This document shows, piece after piece, positions 18,522-27,593 of a stretch of 45,062 bases of DNA. Position numbers and translations under genes: made by a program. The notes under the pieces are model-generated. The model saw only the letters and a program-made list of their open reading frames with translations. It did no database searches and was not told the origin of the DNA. The DNA is from Planctomycetaceae bacterium (GTDB lineage: Bacteria; Planctomycetota; Planctomycetia; Pirellulales; Pirellulaceae), in the NCBI GenBank assembly GCA_002726515.1, contig PBTE01000087.1, forward strand, positions 1-45,062, written 5' to 3'. The number at the start of each line of letters is the position of its first letter. Position 1 is the stretch's first letter.

Positions 18522-19004
18522 TCACGGGGCGATTTCTGCAGAAAAACCAATCTGCCGCATGGCTTCATAGAGGCCGACAGACACGGCACAAGCCAGGTTC
18601 AAACTTCTCGCTTCAGGGGCAATAGGAATCCGAACGCTGGACTCACGATGCGCCCCTAGCAGACTTGCAGGTAATCCTTGCGTTTCTGATCCAAAAACAA
18701 GGACATCCCCCGCAGAATATGGAACCGTCGTATGGACCCGATTTCCCGACTTGCTGAACAGCCATATTCTCCGCCCGGTCAACCTGGCGGAAAGGGCCGA
18801 CCAGTCGTCGACCACCTCCCATTGCAGATGTTGCCAGTAGTCCAGTCCGGCCCGTCGCAGGTGACGGTCATCCAGGCGGAATCCGAGGGGTCTCACCAGC
18901 CATAACCTGGCACCGACCGCAACACAGCTTCTTCCGATCGTACCCGTGTTTTGAGGAATCTCAGGCTGATGGAGGACCACGTCAATGGAGGGCGGTTGTT
19001 GCAT
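18522..19004 (-). CDS. trmL: tRNA (cytidine(34)-2'-O)-methyltransferase TrmL, SPOUT family
   Basis: The 160-residue size and motifs fit TrmL (formerly YibK), which uses S-adenosylmethionine to 2'-O-methylate the wobble nucleotide of two leucine tRNAs in E. coli. Visible are HQPEIPQNTGTIGRSC at the N-terminus, RPLGFRLDDRHLRRAGLDYW, motif 2 in VFGSETQGLP and motif 3 in PIAPEARSLNLACAVSVGLYEA, which form the trefoil knot that binds the cofactor. There is no additional RNA-binding domain, as expected for this short class. The gene stands alone on the minus strand, divergent from ispG. No clear Shine-Dalgarno sequence precedes ATG 19004. Confidence 0.92.
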   Translation of the reverse strand: MQQPPSIDVVLHQPEIPQNTGTIGRSCVAVGARLWLVRPLGFRLDDRHLRRAGLDYWQHLQWEVVDDWSALSARLTGRRIWLFSKSGNRVHTTVPYSAGDVLVFGSETQGLPASLLGAHRESSVRIPIAPEARSLNLACAVSVGLYEAMRQIGFSAEIAP

Positions 19005-19271
19005 GAGGAAGGCAGACCGTGGGAATGTAGAACGTAGGAATCTCGACGGTGCTTGTGGCTGGATCAGCTTCTGCAGTTATTTTGATAGAAGGGTTGAATC
19101 CTCTGGACCATGAGTCTTCGAGCGTCTTGTGGCTACAGTCCCACATTTTCCGCCCGCTGTCTATATCCACAGCCGCGTTGCGAAACTCCGTCTCGTGGGA
19201 AACAATAAGAGTCTTTGTTTTCGACGCCACTTTTTGCAGATTGTCGACTTGTTTCGCAGGGAGACTCGTAA

Positions 19272-20420
19272 ATGGAAATTAAGCGGAATCCGACTCGATC
19301 CGTGCAAATTGGATCGATTGTCATTGGAAACGGGCACCCGATTGCAGTGCAGAGTATGACTGCGACCCATACGCAGGATGTGGCAGCCACTGTGGAACAG
19401 GTCAACGAACTCCATCAAGCGGGAGCCGATCTGGTGCGGATTGCCGTTGATAGTCAAAAAGACGCCGACGCGTTAGTATCGATTCGGAAACATACGTCGG
19501 CCAATCTTTCCGTGGACCTTCAGGAAAACTATCGATTGGCGATGACGGTTGCCCCGCACGTGGATAAGATTCGCTACAATCCCGGACATCTGTATCATCA
19601 CGAGCGCACCAGACCTTGGCAGGACAAAGTGAAATTTCTGGCGGAGCTGACGGGAGAACATGGCAGTGCGATGAGGATTGGAGTCAACTGTGGCAGTGTC
19701 GACCCGGAGAAACTCGGCCAATTTGACCCGGAAGATTCGATCAGCCCGATGCTCGTCAGCGCGTTGGAGCACTGCGATCTTTTGGACTCGCTTGGGTTTT
19801 ATCGCTACTGTGTCTCGCTGAAGGATTCGGACCCTGGCAAGGTGGTTGACGTGAACCGACGGTTTGCCGAACAACGACCGGATGTTCCACTGCACCTGGG
19901 AGTCACCGAAGCGGGGTTGCCACCGGACGCTGTCATCAAGACGCGTATTGCCTTTGAACAGTTAGTCGGTCGTGGCGTGGGTGACACGATTCGAGTATCC
20001 CTGACCGTACCCAATTCGCGCAAATTTGAAGAGATTGAAGCGGGCCGTCAAATTCTGAAGGATATTGATGCCGGACGGGTCCGGTCGGTCGTCGACTTTA
20101 AAATCGACAGGTTGAATATCATCGCTTGCCCCAGTTGTTCACGGGTCGAAAACGACGCTTTCATCGACTTGGCCCAGCAAGTCAAGGAAATGACGAAATA
20201 CGCAACAAGTCACGCGATTACAATTGCAGTCATGGGTTGCCGGGTCAACGGTCCGGGGGAAACCGACGACGCGGACCTGGGACTCTGGTGTGGCCCCAAG
20301 TACGTCAATCTCAAACGGGGAACCACAACGGTGGGGGCATTTCCATATGACGAAATTCTTGATCAACTGAAGCAGCAGCTGGACCAACTGATTACCGGGA
20401 CGACAACTGGCTCGACTTAG
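19272..20420 (+). CDS. ispG: 4-hydroxy-3-methylbut-2-en-1-yl diphosphate synthase IspG (GcpE)
   Basis: IspG carries out the penultimate step of the methylerythritol phosphate pathway, converting 2-C-methyl-D-erythritol 2,4-cyclodiphosphate to HMBPP with an iron-sulfur cluster. The 382-aa length is that of the compact bacterial form, without the extra central domain found in plants and Chlamydia. Seen are [14 protein letters not shown], the substrate-site IRYNPGHL, and the cluster ligands Cys286 and Cys289 (ACPSCSR) and Cys323 ([10 protein letters not shown]), with Glu330 as the usual fourth ligand. AGGGAG eight bases before ATG 19272 supports the start. The N-terminus contains [11 protein letters not shown], typical of the family. 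The phosphatidyltransferase gene follows 92 bases later. Confidence 0.95.
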   Translation: MEIKRNPTRSVQIGSIVIGNGHPIAVQSMTATHTQDVAATVEQVNELHQAGADLVRIAVDSQKDADALVSIRKHTSANLSVDLQENYRLAMTVAPHVDKIRYNPGHLYHHERTRPWQDKVKFLAELTGEHGSAMRIGVNCGSVDPEKLGQFDPEDSISPMLVSALEHCDLLDSLGFYRYCVSLKDSDPGKVVDVNRRFAEQRPDVPLHLGVTEAGLPPDAVIKTRIAFEQLVGRGVGDTIRVSLTVPNSRKFEEIEAGRQILKDIDAGRVRSVVDFKIDRLNIIACPSCSRVENDAFIDLAQQVKEMTKYATSHAITIAVMGCRVNGPGETDDADLGLWCGPKYVNLKRGTTTVGAFPYDEILDQLKQQLDQLITGTTTGST

Positions 20421-20512
20421 GTGCAGGTGCCTGTTCAGACGACACGATGCCGGTAGCTCGGAGATCTTTCGGAGAATAACAACGACTCATCTGAGGCAAG
20501 AAAGGGAAAACC

Positions 20513-21196
20513 ATGGGAAAACGGATTTCACACAGTCTCCTGGACCCCTGGTTGGGTCCGCCTTTGAAAAGCCTCTACGCGGTTTTGCCGATTCCTCGTC
20601 GCTTCCCGCCCGAAGGAATTGTCTTGACGGGTCACGTGTTCGCCATCCTCGCTGCTGTGGGGTTTGCTTATTCAACCAGCCTTTGGTGGGCCGGCATCCT
20701 GGCGGCAGCAGGGATTCTCGGAAATCACACGGCGGATTGTCTGGACGGGACACATGCCCGCAGCACGGGGCAGTGTCGCAACGGTGGCGAACTTCTGGAT
20801 CACTTTACGGATCCCCTGTCCTTTTCCTACTGGCTTGTGGGGATTAGTGTTTCCTGTGCACGGTTGGACCTGGGGTTGGTGGCGGTCATCTGCCTGTACG
20901 CCACGGCTGTATTGACGAACATCAAGGCAAAAATGATCGGAGAATTCACGCTGGCAAGATTCGGGCCGACTGAGTTTAAAACGTTGTTGGCGGTGTATGG
21001 AATATTTATGACGGGATTGGTTCTTTTCAGCACAGAAAATCCGGGTCCCGAAGCCTGGACGGTGGGATGTTTCCAACTACTGATTGTTGTTGGCATCCTG
21101 CAACTGCTGATCAACCTGTGGGTCGCGGTTCGGGACGTCAATCAACATGGTGCTCCCCCGGACACGAGCGAATGGATCGTGAATCGTGAGCGGTAA
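20513..21196 (+). CDS. CDP-alcohol phosphatidyltransferase family membrane protein
   Basis: The 227-residue integral membrane protein carries the complete family signature D-x2-DG-x2-AR-x8-G-x3-D-x3-D at residues 75-100 (Asp75, Asp78, Gly79, Ala82, Arg83, Gly92, Asp96, Asp100), so it should be catalytically active, transferring a phosphoalcohol from a CDP-alcohol through two metal ions. At least five hydrophobic segments are visible (for example VFAILAAVGFAY, LVAVICLYATAVL, LLIVVGILQLLINLWVAV). The N-terminal HSLLDPWLGPPLKSLY resembles relatives of eukaryote-type ethanolamine or choline phosphotransferases. Its acceptor cannot be decided; PgsA is a different protein encoded at 26799-27365. 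AAAGGG precedes the ATG. Confidence 0.85.
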   Translation: MGKRISHSLLDPWLGPPLKSLYAVLPIPRRFPPEGIVLTGHVFAILAAVGFAYSTSLWWAGILAAAGILGNHTADCLDGTHARSTGQCRNGGELLDHFTDPLSFSYWLVGISVSCARLDLGLVAVICLYATAVLTNIKAKMIGEFTLARFGPTEFKTLLAVYGIFMTGLVLFSTENPGPEAWTVGCFQLLIVVGILQLLINLWVAVRDVNQHGAPPDTSEWIVNRER

Positions 21197-21308
21197 GGAA
21201 ATCCAAGTATGCTTTACCGGTTCGGCGCGACAAGACAGAAAAGGGGAAAGTGTGACCGGGTTTCCGTCGCAGGGAATCGTTTGACTTGTTCAGAAAGGCG
21301 GCTTGCAG

Positions 21309-21884
21309 ATGTCTACACAGCCCACCCTGCTACTGTTGGGCGACTCGATTCGTTTGAGTTACGAGGGGCACGTCAGCCAACTTCTTGAAGGTCGGGCGCG
21401 GGTTGTCGGTCCACCTGAAAACTGTCAGTACAGTTTGTATACCTTGTCTTCTTTGAATCGGTGGCTGTCAACCGGCCGGCCGGACATTGTGTATTGGAAC
21501 AATGGCCTACACGACTGCGGGCATAATCCCGACCGGAGTCCGGTGCAAATTCCACTCGAGATGTACCTTGCCAACCTGGAAATTATTCTTAGAAAGTTGC
21601 GAGTACTGGCTTCAACCGTCATCTGGGCGACTACCACTCCCGTCCATCCTGATCGCCCGTTTCGCGTCAGCCAGTGGTCGTGGCGCAATGAAGAAATCGA
21701 GCACTACAATCAAGCCTCTCGTGACTTGATGGAAGGGAAAGGAATACCGGTTCACGATCTTCACCAAGTGGTGTGGCAGGACACGGACGGGTTGTTGTGC
21801 GACGATCAACTTCACCTTTCTTCGGAAGGACAAATGGTTTGTGCACAATCGGTCGTGGACTGCGTTTCAAGATTCCTGTCGTAA
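21309..21884 (+). CDS. SGNH/GDSL family hydrolase, cytoplasmic type
   Basis: The 191-aa protein is a compact SGNH esterase/lipase fold member. Block I reads LLLLGDSIR with the nucleophile Ser13. Block III is NNGLHD in IVYWNNGLHDCG, and block V is DDQLHLSSEGQ with the catalytic Asp and His. No signal peptide is present, so it probably acts in the cytoplasm. The frame opens at TTG 21303, but ATG 21309 is preceded by AAGGCGG at suitable distance and is preferred. It follows the phosphatidyltransferase gene after 112 bases. The substrate is unknown; family members remove acyl or acetyl groups from lipids and sugars. Confidence 0.85.
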   Translation: MSTQPTLLLLGDSIRLSYEGHVSQLLEGRARVVGPPENCQYSLYTLSSLNRWLSTGRPDIVYWNNGLHDCGHNPDRSPVQIPLEMYLANLEIILRKLRVLASTVIWATTTPVHPDRPFRVSQWSWRNEEIEHYNQASRDLMEGKGIPVHDLHQVVWQDTDGLLCDDQLHLSSEGQMVCAQSVVDCVSRFLS

Positions 21885-21987
21885 ACGGTTGAACGGCGCG
21901 GCGACAACCCGATTGATAGAAAAAACTTTGTTGAAGAGCATCGTCACCATGGCCGGGGGAATGTCGGGTCAGAAGCCGCACGGTGGA

Positions 21988-22950
21988 TCATGTGGAGCCG
22001 ATTTGTTTTCGGAGTAATACCGTCTGATCGATTTCTCTGAATCCCAACTTGTTCAACAGTCGCATTGCGGCAGCGTTTTGTGTGGATACCTGTGCTTCTG
22101 CCACACTGAATTTCTGAGCACGAAGTTGACGTAGCGATTCTGCTACAAGATAGGTTCCCAAACCTTGTTTGCGAAGCGGTTCGGCAACCTGGCAGTCAAG
22201 AAGACCCGTCACGGGTGCCTGTCGGCTACTGGTCAGAGGTTCCCCGTCCCAAAAGGTGGCAGTTGCTGCCAATTGGCCGGTTGTGTTCAACGCCATCGAA
22301 AACATTGTCCGGTCGACGCCACCCAGTGTGCAGGCTTCCCACCAGTTGTGTGTGGTAACTCCTGCACGGGATTCGATGTGGTAACTACGTCGAATTGCCA
22401 TTTGTGCGCGACAGACTGGCGGACGGAACTCCTTCAGGTCGCGCTGCAGGACGGTCCAACGTTCCTGCTGCTCGTAGCGATTTTGTTTGAAGAATTCGAG
22501 TAGTTGAATATCTGACTGAAGGACTCCTCGCAGGTCACTTCCTCCGTACAGTCCAAAATAAAACGGGCTGGTAGGCAAGACCGACATGGTCTGGGCCGTA
22601 CGCGAACCCCGATTTGCCAGATAAGTTTCTGCCTGGCGCAGCAAGTCGCTGGCGACCGAATTCCAATTCGGGCCGGGAACAACCAAGAGCATATTGATCA
22701 CTCCTGGTTCGCCGGTGAGGGATTGAAGGTCCGGGGCAGGGCCGAAACCTGCGTGGACGAATCCCAACAAACGCTCGTCTTCCTCGGCTACAATCAGTCC
22801 CTCCCGATCAAAATAAGGTTTTGAGAGCACGAATTTATCCAGCACGGTTGCGGACATCAGTTGTGTCAGACCACCGAACGGGGGTTGGCTGCACCATACC
22901 CTGGCTATCTCTGGCGGGTCACTGTTGCGAAATGATCGGTAATGGACCAA
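21988..22950 (-). CDS. GNAT family acetyltransferase with two tandem domains
   Basis: The 320-aa protein contains two GNAT-like halves. The first (about 1-150) reads VHYRSFRNSDPPEIARVW, GLIVAEEDERLLGFVHAGFG and INMLLVVPGPNWNSVASDLLRQAETYL, with a weak acetyl-CoA loop. The second (about 180-320) has the standard loop in PLRKQGLGTYLVAESLRQL (Q/R-x2-G-x-G/A) and the typical end VSTQNAAAMRLLNKLGFREI. Duplicated GNAT proteins often have one active and one structural domain, and here the second looks active. The start is TTG 22950; no ATG fits without removing the first strand. The acceptor is unknown. It is the last gene of a minus-strand set with the Rieske and acyltransferase genes, 154 bases from the nearer one. 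Confidence 0.8.
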   Translation of the reverse strand: MVHYRSFRNSDPPEIARVWCSQPPFGGLTQLMSATVLDKFVLSKPYFDREGLIVAEEDERLLGFVHAGFGPAPDLQSLTGEPGVINMLLVVPGPNWNSVASDLLRQAETYLANRGSRTAQTMSVLPTSPFYFGLYGGSDLRGVLQSDIQLLEFFKQNRYEQQERWTVLQRDLKEFRPPVCRAQMAIRRSYHIESRAGVTTHNWWEACTLGGVDRTMFSMALNTTGQLAATATFWDGEPLTSSRQAPVTGLLDCQVAEPLRKQGLGTYLVAESLRQLRAQKFSVAEAQVSTQNAAAMRLLNKLGFREIDQTVLLRKQIGST

Positions 22951-23104
22951 GAGCGGGAATGGACCGTAGGGTCACGCCTTTCTTGAAAAACAAGTGTCGG
23001 CTGTGGTGTACAGCGGCCGGGGGACGGTTCCTCGAACTACATGGCCTGTCGACAGAAGGGTGGTTTAGTCAAATCGATCGTTTCTGACCGCAGATGACAA
23101 CCCA

Positions 23105-23419
23105 CTATCCGGTATCACTCAGATTCACGTAGACACAGTCCTGTTCTACTTTGACGTCAAAAGTAGGTTGGTTAATCGTGACGTTCGCTTGGTTCTGGCC
23201 GCTTTGTACGTCAAATTGCAAACCGTGCCATGGGCACGACAGCCGGCATTGATCCAGCTGGCCCTTTCCCAGGGGGCCGCCTTGGTGCGGGCATACGCCA
23301 TCCAGGGCGTAGAATTCACCCGCCACGTTGAATAACGCAACCACTTGTCCGGCCGCAACTCGTTCCAGTGAACTGCCTGGAGGACATTCGGTTACTGTTG
23401 CAATCTGGTGCCATCCCAT
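23105..23419 (-). CDS. Rieske [2Fe-2S] ferredoxin-like protein (NirD/BphF type)
   Basis: This 104-residue protein is a single soluble Rieske domain. The cluster ligands are Cys43 and His45 (VCPHQGGPLGKG) and Cys62 and His65 (SCPWHGLQFD), complete for a [2Fe-2S] centre. It lacks a membrane anchor or oxygenase domain, so it resembles Rieske-type ferredoxins and the NirD subunit, carrying electrons for an unidentified partner. No reductase or oxygenase partner is adjacent: it begins ten bases after the acyltransferase stop and was probably cotranscribed with it. ATG 23419 gives the usual N-terminal WHQIATVTECP. Confidence 0.88.
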   Translation of the reverse strand: MGWHQIATVTECPPGSSLERVAAGQVVALFNVAGEFYALDGVCPHQGGPLGKGQLDQCRLSCPWHGLQFDVQSGQNQANVTINQPTFDVKVEQDCVYVNLSDTG

Positions 23420-23429
23420 GGTGCGTTTT

Positions 23430-24374
23430 TCAAGCAGCCTTTCTTTTTGGAGGTATCCAACACTTGTTTTTCCAGCGACGATGAAGCCACCAGTACTGTT
23501 CCGGTTTCAGTCGAATGATGTCTTCGAGCTGATGGTTATACCACTGAGTCAAGCTGAGCGAGCTTTGTAGATGTTCGCCGCCCTGCAGCGGGTCGGCGCC
23601 TGCAAAAAAAGCGCATTCAAATTTCATGGCCCGGTTGTCGCGTTTGAAATAGCTCACCACGAGGGGTGACTGATTGCTGAGAGGAAATACTGCAATCGCT
23701 TTGTGACAAGAGGTAAGTCGTCCAAAGAATTCGACCCGACTCCCTTTCCGTCCCGCCCATTGATCGCACAGTAGTGCCAGGTTCAAACCCGCTTCCAGTG
23801 CGGCGGCCACCTTGGTGGCGCTGCCTTTTCGCGGAAGGATGAATTGTCCGTGGGCGGCTCGAAACCGAGTGATGAAGCGGTTGATGAAAGGATTATCTAA
23901 GGGGCGGACAAGGGCCAGAGTCGGAAAACCTAGCAATCCGATAACGTAACTAGCCACCTCGAAGTTTCCGAAATGTCCGGAGACAACGGTTGTCGGTCGA
24001 GGATCCAGCAGGTTCTGAGCGAGTAGACGGCGACTATCGCCTGGGAAGGAAATGAAATCCCGCCAATTGGTGTGGTGTATTTTTCGAGACGCATGGGCAA
24101 CCTCGCAGAGCATTAGAAACAGGTGTTCCCACATTGCCCGGGCTGTCTGTCGACGACGTTCAGAAGACCAGGTGGGGAAGGCTTGACGGAGATTGTCATC
24201 AATTACGCGCGTCCGAAACGGTATCAGTTTGGTGAACAGCCATCCCACGTGGTTCGCAATCCACTCACAGGTCTCAATGCGCAGCGTTTGTAAAAGGCAA
24301 AAAAAACCACGAAAAACAAGGTATTCAATCCAATGGCGAGCGTACTGCATATTTTCGGTGCCTTCTGCAAACAT
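23430..24374 (-). CDS. LpxL/HtrB-type lysophospholipid/lipid A acyltransferase
   Basis: The 314-aa protein matches the bacterial lipid A biosynthesis acyltransferase family: an N-terminal hydrophobic segment (YLVFRGFFCLLQTL, residues 18-31), RVIDDNLRQAFP, the catalytic HX4E in VVSGHFGNFE (His134, Glu139), LVRPLDNPFINRF, ILPRKGSATKVAAAL and CDQWAGRKGSRVEFFG, ending with EQYWWLHRRWK. These enzymes transfer acyl chains to lipid A or related glycolipids at the inner membrane. ATG 24374 opens the frame; the second ATG at 24350 has AGAAGG upstream and is an equally good start. The Rieske gene follows after ten bases. Consistent with a planctomycete outer membrane containing lipopolysaccharide-like lipid; which lipid is acylated is unknown. 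Confidence 0.87.
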   Translation of the reverse strand: MFAEGTENMQYARHWIEYLVFRGFFCLLQTLRIETCEWIANHVGWLFTKLIPFRTRVIDDNLRQAFPTWSSERRRQTARAMWEHLFLMLCEVAHASRKIHHTNWRDFISFPGDSRRLLAQNLLDPRPTTVVSGHFGNFEVASYVIGLLGFPTLALVRPLDNPFINRFITRFRAAHGQFILPRKGSATKVAAALEAGLNLALLCDQWAGRKGSRVEFFGRLTSCHKAIAVFPLSNQSPLVVSYFKRDNRAMKFECAFFAGADPLQGGEHLQSSLSLTQWYNHQLEDIIRLKPEQYWWLHRRWKNKCWIPPKRKAA

Positions 24375-24576
24375 TCATGGCTGACAGTGGCTGTCAGCAG
24401 AATATGAGGGAAGCCTATTCTGACAGGACGAGCAAAATTGTGGAAGGTAAATTGAAGAAGGTGGGTGGGACGCCGCCCGTTGGCAAAACAGGGTTTATCT
24501 TTAAACTAAAACAGGTCCCGCAACGGTTCTCCGGTGACGGGTTCCGCCTGCGGGAGAGCCTGGAGGGAGAGGACAA

Positions 24577-24603
24577 TTGAAGTTTTGGGACAAAGCCTAT
24601 AAT
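24577..24603 (+). promoter_or_regulatory. Candidate sigma-70-like promoter for the Gfo/Idh/MocA gene
   Basis: A perfect TATAAT at 24598-24603 has TTGAAG at 24577-24582, 15 bases upstream, slightly short of the ideal 17. The start codon of the oxidoreductase at 24666 would then have a leader of about 55 bases. It lies in the divergent region shared with the acyltransferase gene. Confidence 0.4.
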
Positions 24604-24665
24604 CTGGTATCTCGTGAACGCGTTTTTCTCTCGTTTTTTTGCAAAGTACTTTTGGTTGCTTCATC

Positions 24666-25706
24666 ATGCAATACGGCACAGGAATTATCGGCTGCGGGAT
24701 GATTTCCCGCTTTCACGCACGTGCTATCAGCGAAATTGACAATCTCCGGCTTGTTGGTTGTGTCAGTCACCGTGCCGAATCAGCACAAAAGCTGGCAGAA
24801 GAGACGAGTTGCAGGTGCTATCGCAGCGTCGACGAACTGGTGCAGGACCCGGACATTCACGTTGTCGTGATCTGTACGCCCAGCGGTAGCCATCTCGAGC
24901 CTGCCCTGGCGGCGATCGATGCTGGAAAGCACCTGTTGATTGAGAAACCTCTGGAGGTCACGCCCGCACGTTGCGACCAACTGATTCAAGCCGCGAAAGA
25001 GAAGGGAGTGCTTGTTTCAACCGTGTTTCAGTCCCGTTTTCACCCGGCAAGCCAGGAACTCAAAAAGGCCGTCGATCAGCAGCGATTTGGAAAATTAACG
25101 ATGGGCGATGCTTACGTGAAGTGGTATCGGTCTCAGGAATACTACGATAGCGGAGCCTGGCGTGGCACATGGGCATTGGACGGCGGTGGCGCCTTGATGA
25201 ATCAGGCCATTCACAGTGTCGATCTTCTGCTGTGGTTTATGGGCCCGGTTGTTGAGGTTCGGGCATACACGGGAACATTGGCGCATGAACGCATCGAAGT
25301 CGAAGATGCGGCCGTTGCCTCACTGCGATTTGCAAACGGGGCCCTGGGTACCATTGAAGCCACGACCACTGCTTTTCCTGGTTTGTTGAAGCGAATTGAG
25401 ATTCACGGAACACAGGGCAGCGTGACTCTGGAGGAAGAAGACATACGTTTCTGGAAGTTTGCTGAAGAAACGGAGCAAGACGAGGTGATTCGTGAAAAAT
25501 TTGCGGCGCAAACCGAGACAGGTGGCGGTGCAGGTGACCCCGCAGCCATTGGACACCATGGACATCGTGCGCAAATTCAGAATCTGATCCAGTCGATCGA
25601 AAATGGAACTCCAGTTGCCATTGATGGTGAAGAAGGGAAGCGTTCTGTGGAGTTGATCTGCGCAATCTACGAGGCTGCAAAGACGGGAACGACGGTCACT
25701 CTTTAG
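24666..25706 (+). CDS. Gfo/Idh/MocA family NAD(P)-dependent oxidoreductase
   Basis: The 346-aa protein has a standard Gfo/Idh/MocA architecture. The Rossmann loop is GIIGCGMISRFHARAI (about 6-21). The catalytic EKP motif is present at 93-95 (LLIEKPLEVTP, Lys94). The C-terminal domain holds WALDGGGALMNQAIHSVDLLLWF with the substrate-site His and Asp. The frame opens at TTG 24639, but ATG 24666 places the dinucleotide loop at the usual distance from the N-terminus. It probably oxidises or reduces a cyclic polyol or sugar; the substrate cannot be told. No signal peptide is present, so it is cytoplasmic. It is isolated, read divergently from the acyltransferase gene and convergent with the CPBP gene. 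It contrasts with the aberrant relative at 35780-36988. Confidence 0.9.
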   Translation: MQYGTGIIGCGMISRFHARAISEIDNLRLVGCVSHRAESAQKLAEETSCRCYRSVDELVQDPDIHVVVICTPSGSHLEPALAAIDAGKHLLIEKPLEVTPARCDQLIQAAKEKGVLVSTVFQSRFHPASQELKKAVDQQRFGKLTMGDAYVKWYRSQEYYDSGAWRGTWALDGGGALMNQAIHSVDLLLWFMGPVVEVRAYTGTLAHERIEVEDAAVASLRFANGALGTIEATTTAFPGLLKRIEIHGTQGSVTLEEEDIRFWKFAEETEQDEVIREKFAAQTETGGGAGDPAAIGHHGHRAQIQNLIQSIENGTPVAIDGEEGKRSVELICAIYEAAKTGTTVTL

Positions 25707-25820
25707 CAGTGTTAGTGAAGAGGGGTGCAGGAAAAATGTGTCGCAATAGCTCAACGGATGGTTTCATTCGTTCGACCGTGTCACCTCCATGACTTACCGA
25801 GTCAGACCCCCACGCTGCTT

Positions 25821-26795
25821 CTACTCCCCCCCCAGCGTCCGCCACAGAAAGATCCAGGTCGTTCCGTTAAGCAGCATGTGGACGACAATGCAGGGAAAAA
25901 GGCTATGAGTCCGTTGATAAAGATATCCCAGTCCCAGGGACAGGAAGAACAGGGGAATGGGCGCGGGTCCATGACCGATATGCATGGCGGAAAACAGAAC
26001 TGAACTCAACACGATCGGAATCCAGGAGGGTTGAATGACGGTGTGGTCGGCAGGTCCGTCGGAGGGCGGCAGAAAAATTCGACTGGTAAGTCCGCCACCG
26101 CGCAGTAAAAAGCCGTCGAGTTTTCGTGGGTCGTGGGCCGGATCGCTCATCCAGCGAAACGCATAAACAATATTTTCCAGCCAACCTTGCAGGACCAGTC
26201 GAAAAGCGATCTCCTCCCAGACGGGTGCCACCAGGACGGCGGAACAGAATGCAATCCAGAAGAATCTCGCCGAATTCTCCTCTCTCAGCATCTCAAAAAG
26301 AGGATGTTCCGCAGACAGGATCTGCAATGACTTGCAGATCAAAGTGAGAATCCCCTGCAGGGCATAAATCGGGACTGCCAGCATAATGAAAGCGATGATG
26401 CCGATCCGGATCCCGTGCAGTCCTTGCTTCCAATCCATTCCCAGGTCTGTCCAAGTCGCTCCCGTAGCACACCGCAAGACGCCCAAGCTTGCCAGGCAAC
26501 TTACCAGGCTGGAAACAGACAACAGAAGGAAATTCTGTGCCATCCTTTCGGTTGACATTTCTTCAAAGTGAACGCCCGAGTCGATGTCGCCCCACCACCA
26601 GAGTTGGGTCAGCAGTTGACAAGCCAGATAGATGGCGCCGATGGTAAGCAGGTGCAGCACGCCCCAGGGAACCGGAAGTCGTTCTTGAAAAGCGAGCCAC
26701 GTCTGACCGGAATGAACGACGTACAGACAGCGGATCCAGAGTAGTATCGACACCAGAATGAAACCGACGACGGCGTAATCGGAAACTGCTGACAT
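25821..26795 (-). CDS. CPBP family intramembrane glutamic endopeptidase
   Basis: The 324-residue multi-pass membrane protein carries the three conserved blocks of the CPBP (Abi, Rce1-like) family: EEIAFR with Glu194, Glu195 and Arg199, then SAMHIGHGPAPIPLFFLSLGLG with a conserved His, and the terminal CIVVHMLLN with His and Asn. Around eight hydrophobic segments are visible. Rce1-type members are intramembrane proteases that use a glutamate-activated water; bacterial members are often linked to prenylated peptides or bacteriocin immunity, but nothing here points to these. The gene begins three bases after the pgsA stop, so the two are surely cotranscribed. Between motif blocks lies a soluble insertion around residues 215-250 (ARKLDGFLLRGG-like region). 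Confidence 0.87.
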   Translation of the reverse strand: MSAVSDYAVVGFILVSILLWIRCLYVVHSGQTWLAFQERLPVPWGVLHLLTIGAIYLACQLLTQLWWWGDIDSGVHFEEMSTERMAQNFLLLSVSSLVSCLASLGVLRCATGATWTDLGMDWKQGLHGIRIGIIAFIMLAVPIYALQGILTLICKSLQILSAEHPLFEMLREENSARFFWIAFCSAVLVAPVWEEIAFRLVLQGWLENIVYAFRWMSDPAHDPRKLDGFLLRGGGLTSRIFLPPSDGPADHTVIQPSWIPIVLSSVLFSAMHIGHGPAPIPLFFLSLGLGYLYQRTHSLFPCIVVHMLLNGTTWIFLWRTLGGE

Positions 26796-26798
26796 GCA

Positions 26799-27365
26799 CT
26801 ACTCGCGCAACAGTCTTACTGCTCGAAAGATATAAACAATACCGGATTGTAATGTCGAAAGGATCGACAGCCAGATGAACAGGTCCCGGGTTAAACAGAG
26901 CCAACAAGTGTCGTCGGGGGAAACATATTTTAAGCTCAACAGGCTCAGAATGACCGCCCCACACTGGAGAACCATTTTGAGTTTTCCTGACCATTGTGCA
27001 GAAAAATCTGCACCTTGTTGTTCCAGGAATCCTCGAATGACCGTCACCAGCAGTTCGCGAGACACCACAACGACTGCCATCCACGCCCTGATTCCCGAGT
27101 CCGGTTCGGCTACGAGAAAAACGAATGCGCCACAAATGATGAATTTGTCAACGAACGGGTCCAGGATCCGTCCCAACTGGGTTACCTGGTTGTATTTCCT
27201 GGCCCAGTAACCGTCGAGCCAATCCGTGCCCGCGGCGACAGCAAAAACCAGCAAGGCGGCAAGGTGACACTTTGCCGGAATCAAGCCAAACATAATGCAG
27301 GCGAGAATTAATCGAATGCAAGTGATTTGATTCGGAATATTGAAGACGCTGGATTTTTGAGTCAT
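26799..27365 (-). CDS. pgsA: CDP-diacylglycerol-glycerol-3-phosphate 3-phosphatidyltransferase
   Basis: PgsA makes phosphatidylglycerophosphate, the committed step to phosphatidylglycerol and cardiolipin. With the start at ATG 27365 the protein has 188 residues, the usual length. It begins FNIPNQITCIRLILA, characteristic of PgsA, and has the full family signature with Asp48, Asp51, Gly52, Ala55, Arg56, Gly65, Asp69 and Asp73 (TDWLDGYWARKYNQ ... GRILDPFVDK). Four or more transmembrane segments follow. The frame is open 38 codons further upstream, but those residues (WFSFPESTIFHRVFQ) are not typical of the family. No good Shine-Dalgarno site is visible for any candidate start. The CPBP gene follows after three bases. 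Confidence 0.9.
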   Translation of the reverse strand: MTQKSSVFNIPNQITCIRLILACIMFGLIPAKCHLAALLVFAVAAGTDWLDGYWARKYNQVTQLGRILDPFVDKFIICGAFVFLVAEPDSGIRAWMAVVVVSRELLVTVIRGFLEQQGADFSAQWSGKLKMVLQCGAVILSLLSLKYVSPDDTCWLCLTRDLFIWLSILSTLQSGIVYIFRAVRLLRE

Positions 27366-27593
27366 TAAAAAACTCGCAGGCTGCATGCTGTCTACAATGG
27401 TGAACGAATAGGGGAAATATGGTTGGAAAACGCGATGGAAAATAGTGGATTCGGGGAAAGAAAACCACGGATTACCCAACCGTTTGTCACAGAAGAGGGA
27501 CGAAATGAATCAAGGTGCATTTCCTTATGCCTCCGACTCGTTATTTCAAAGTTCACAGTCCGTTTCGTCGCCTCTCTTGAGTCCTGACCACGA

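Noticed and set aside
24377-24580. 67-codon plus-strand open frame in the acyltransferase/oxidoreductase divergent region
   Set aside because: It overlaps the likely upstream control region of the acyltransferase gene, lacks a ribosome site, domain or signal peptide, and ends just where the candidate promoter begins.
24610-24641. T-rich run after a small GC stem before the Gfo/Idh/MocA gene
   Set aside because: The stem is only about four base pairs and the run lies between the candidate promoter and the start codon; it is not a credible attenuator.
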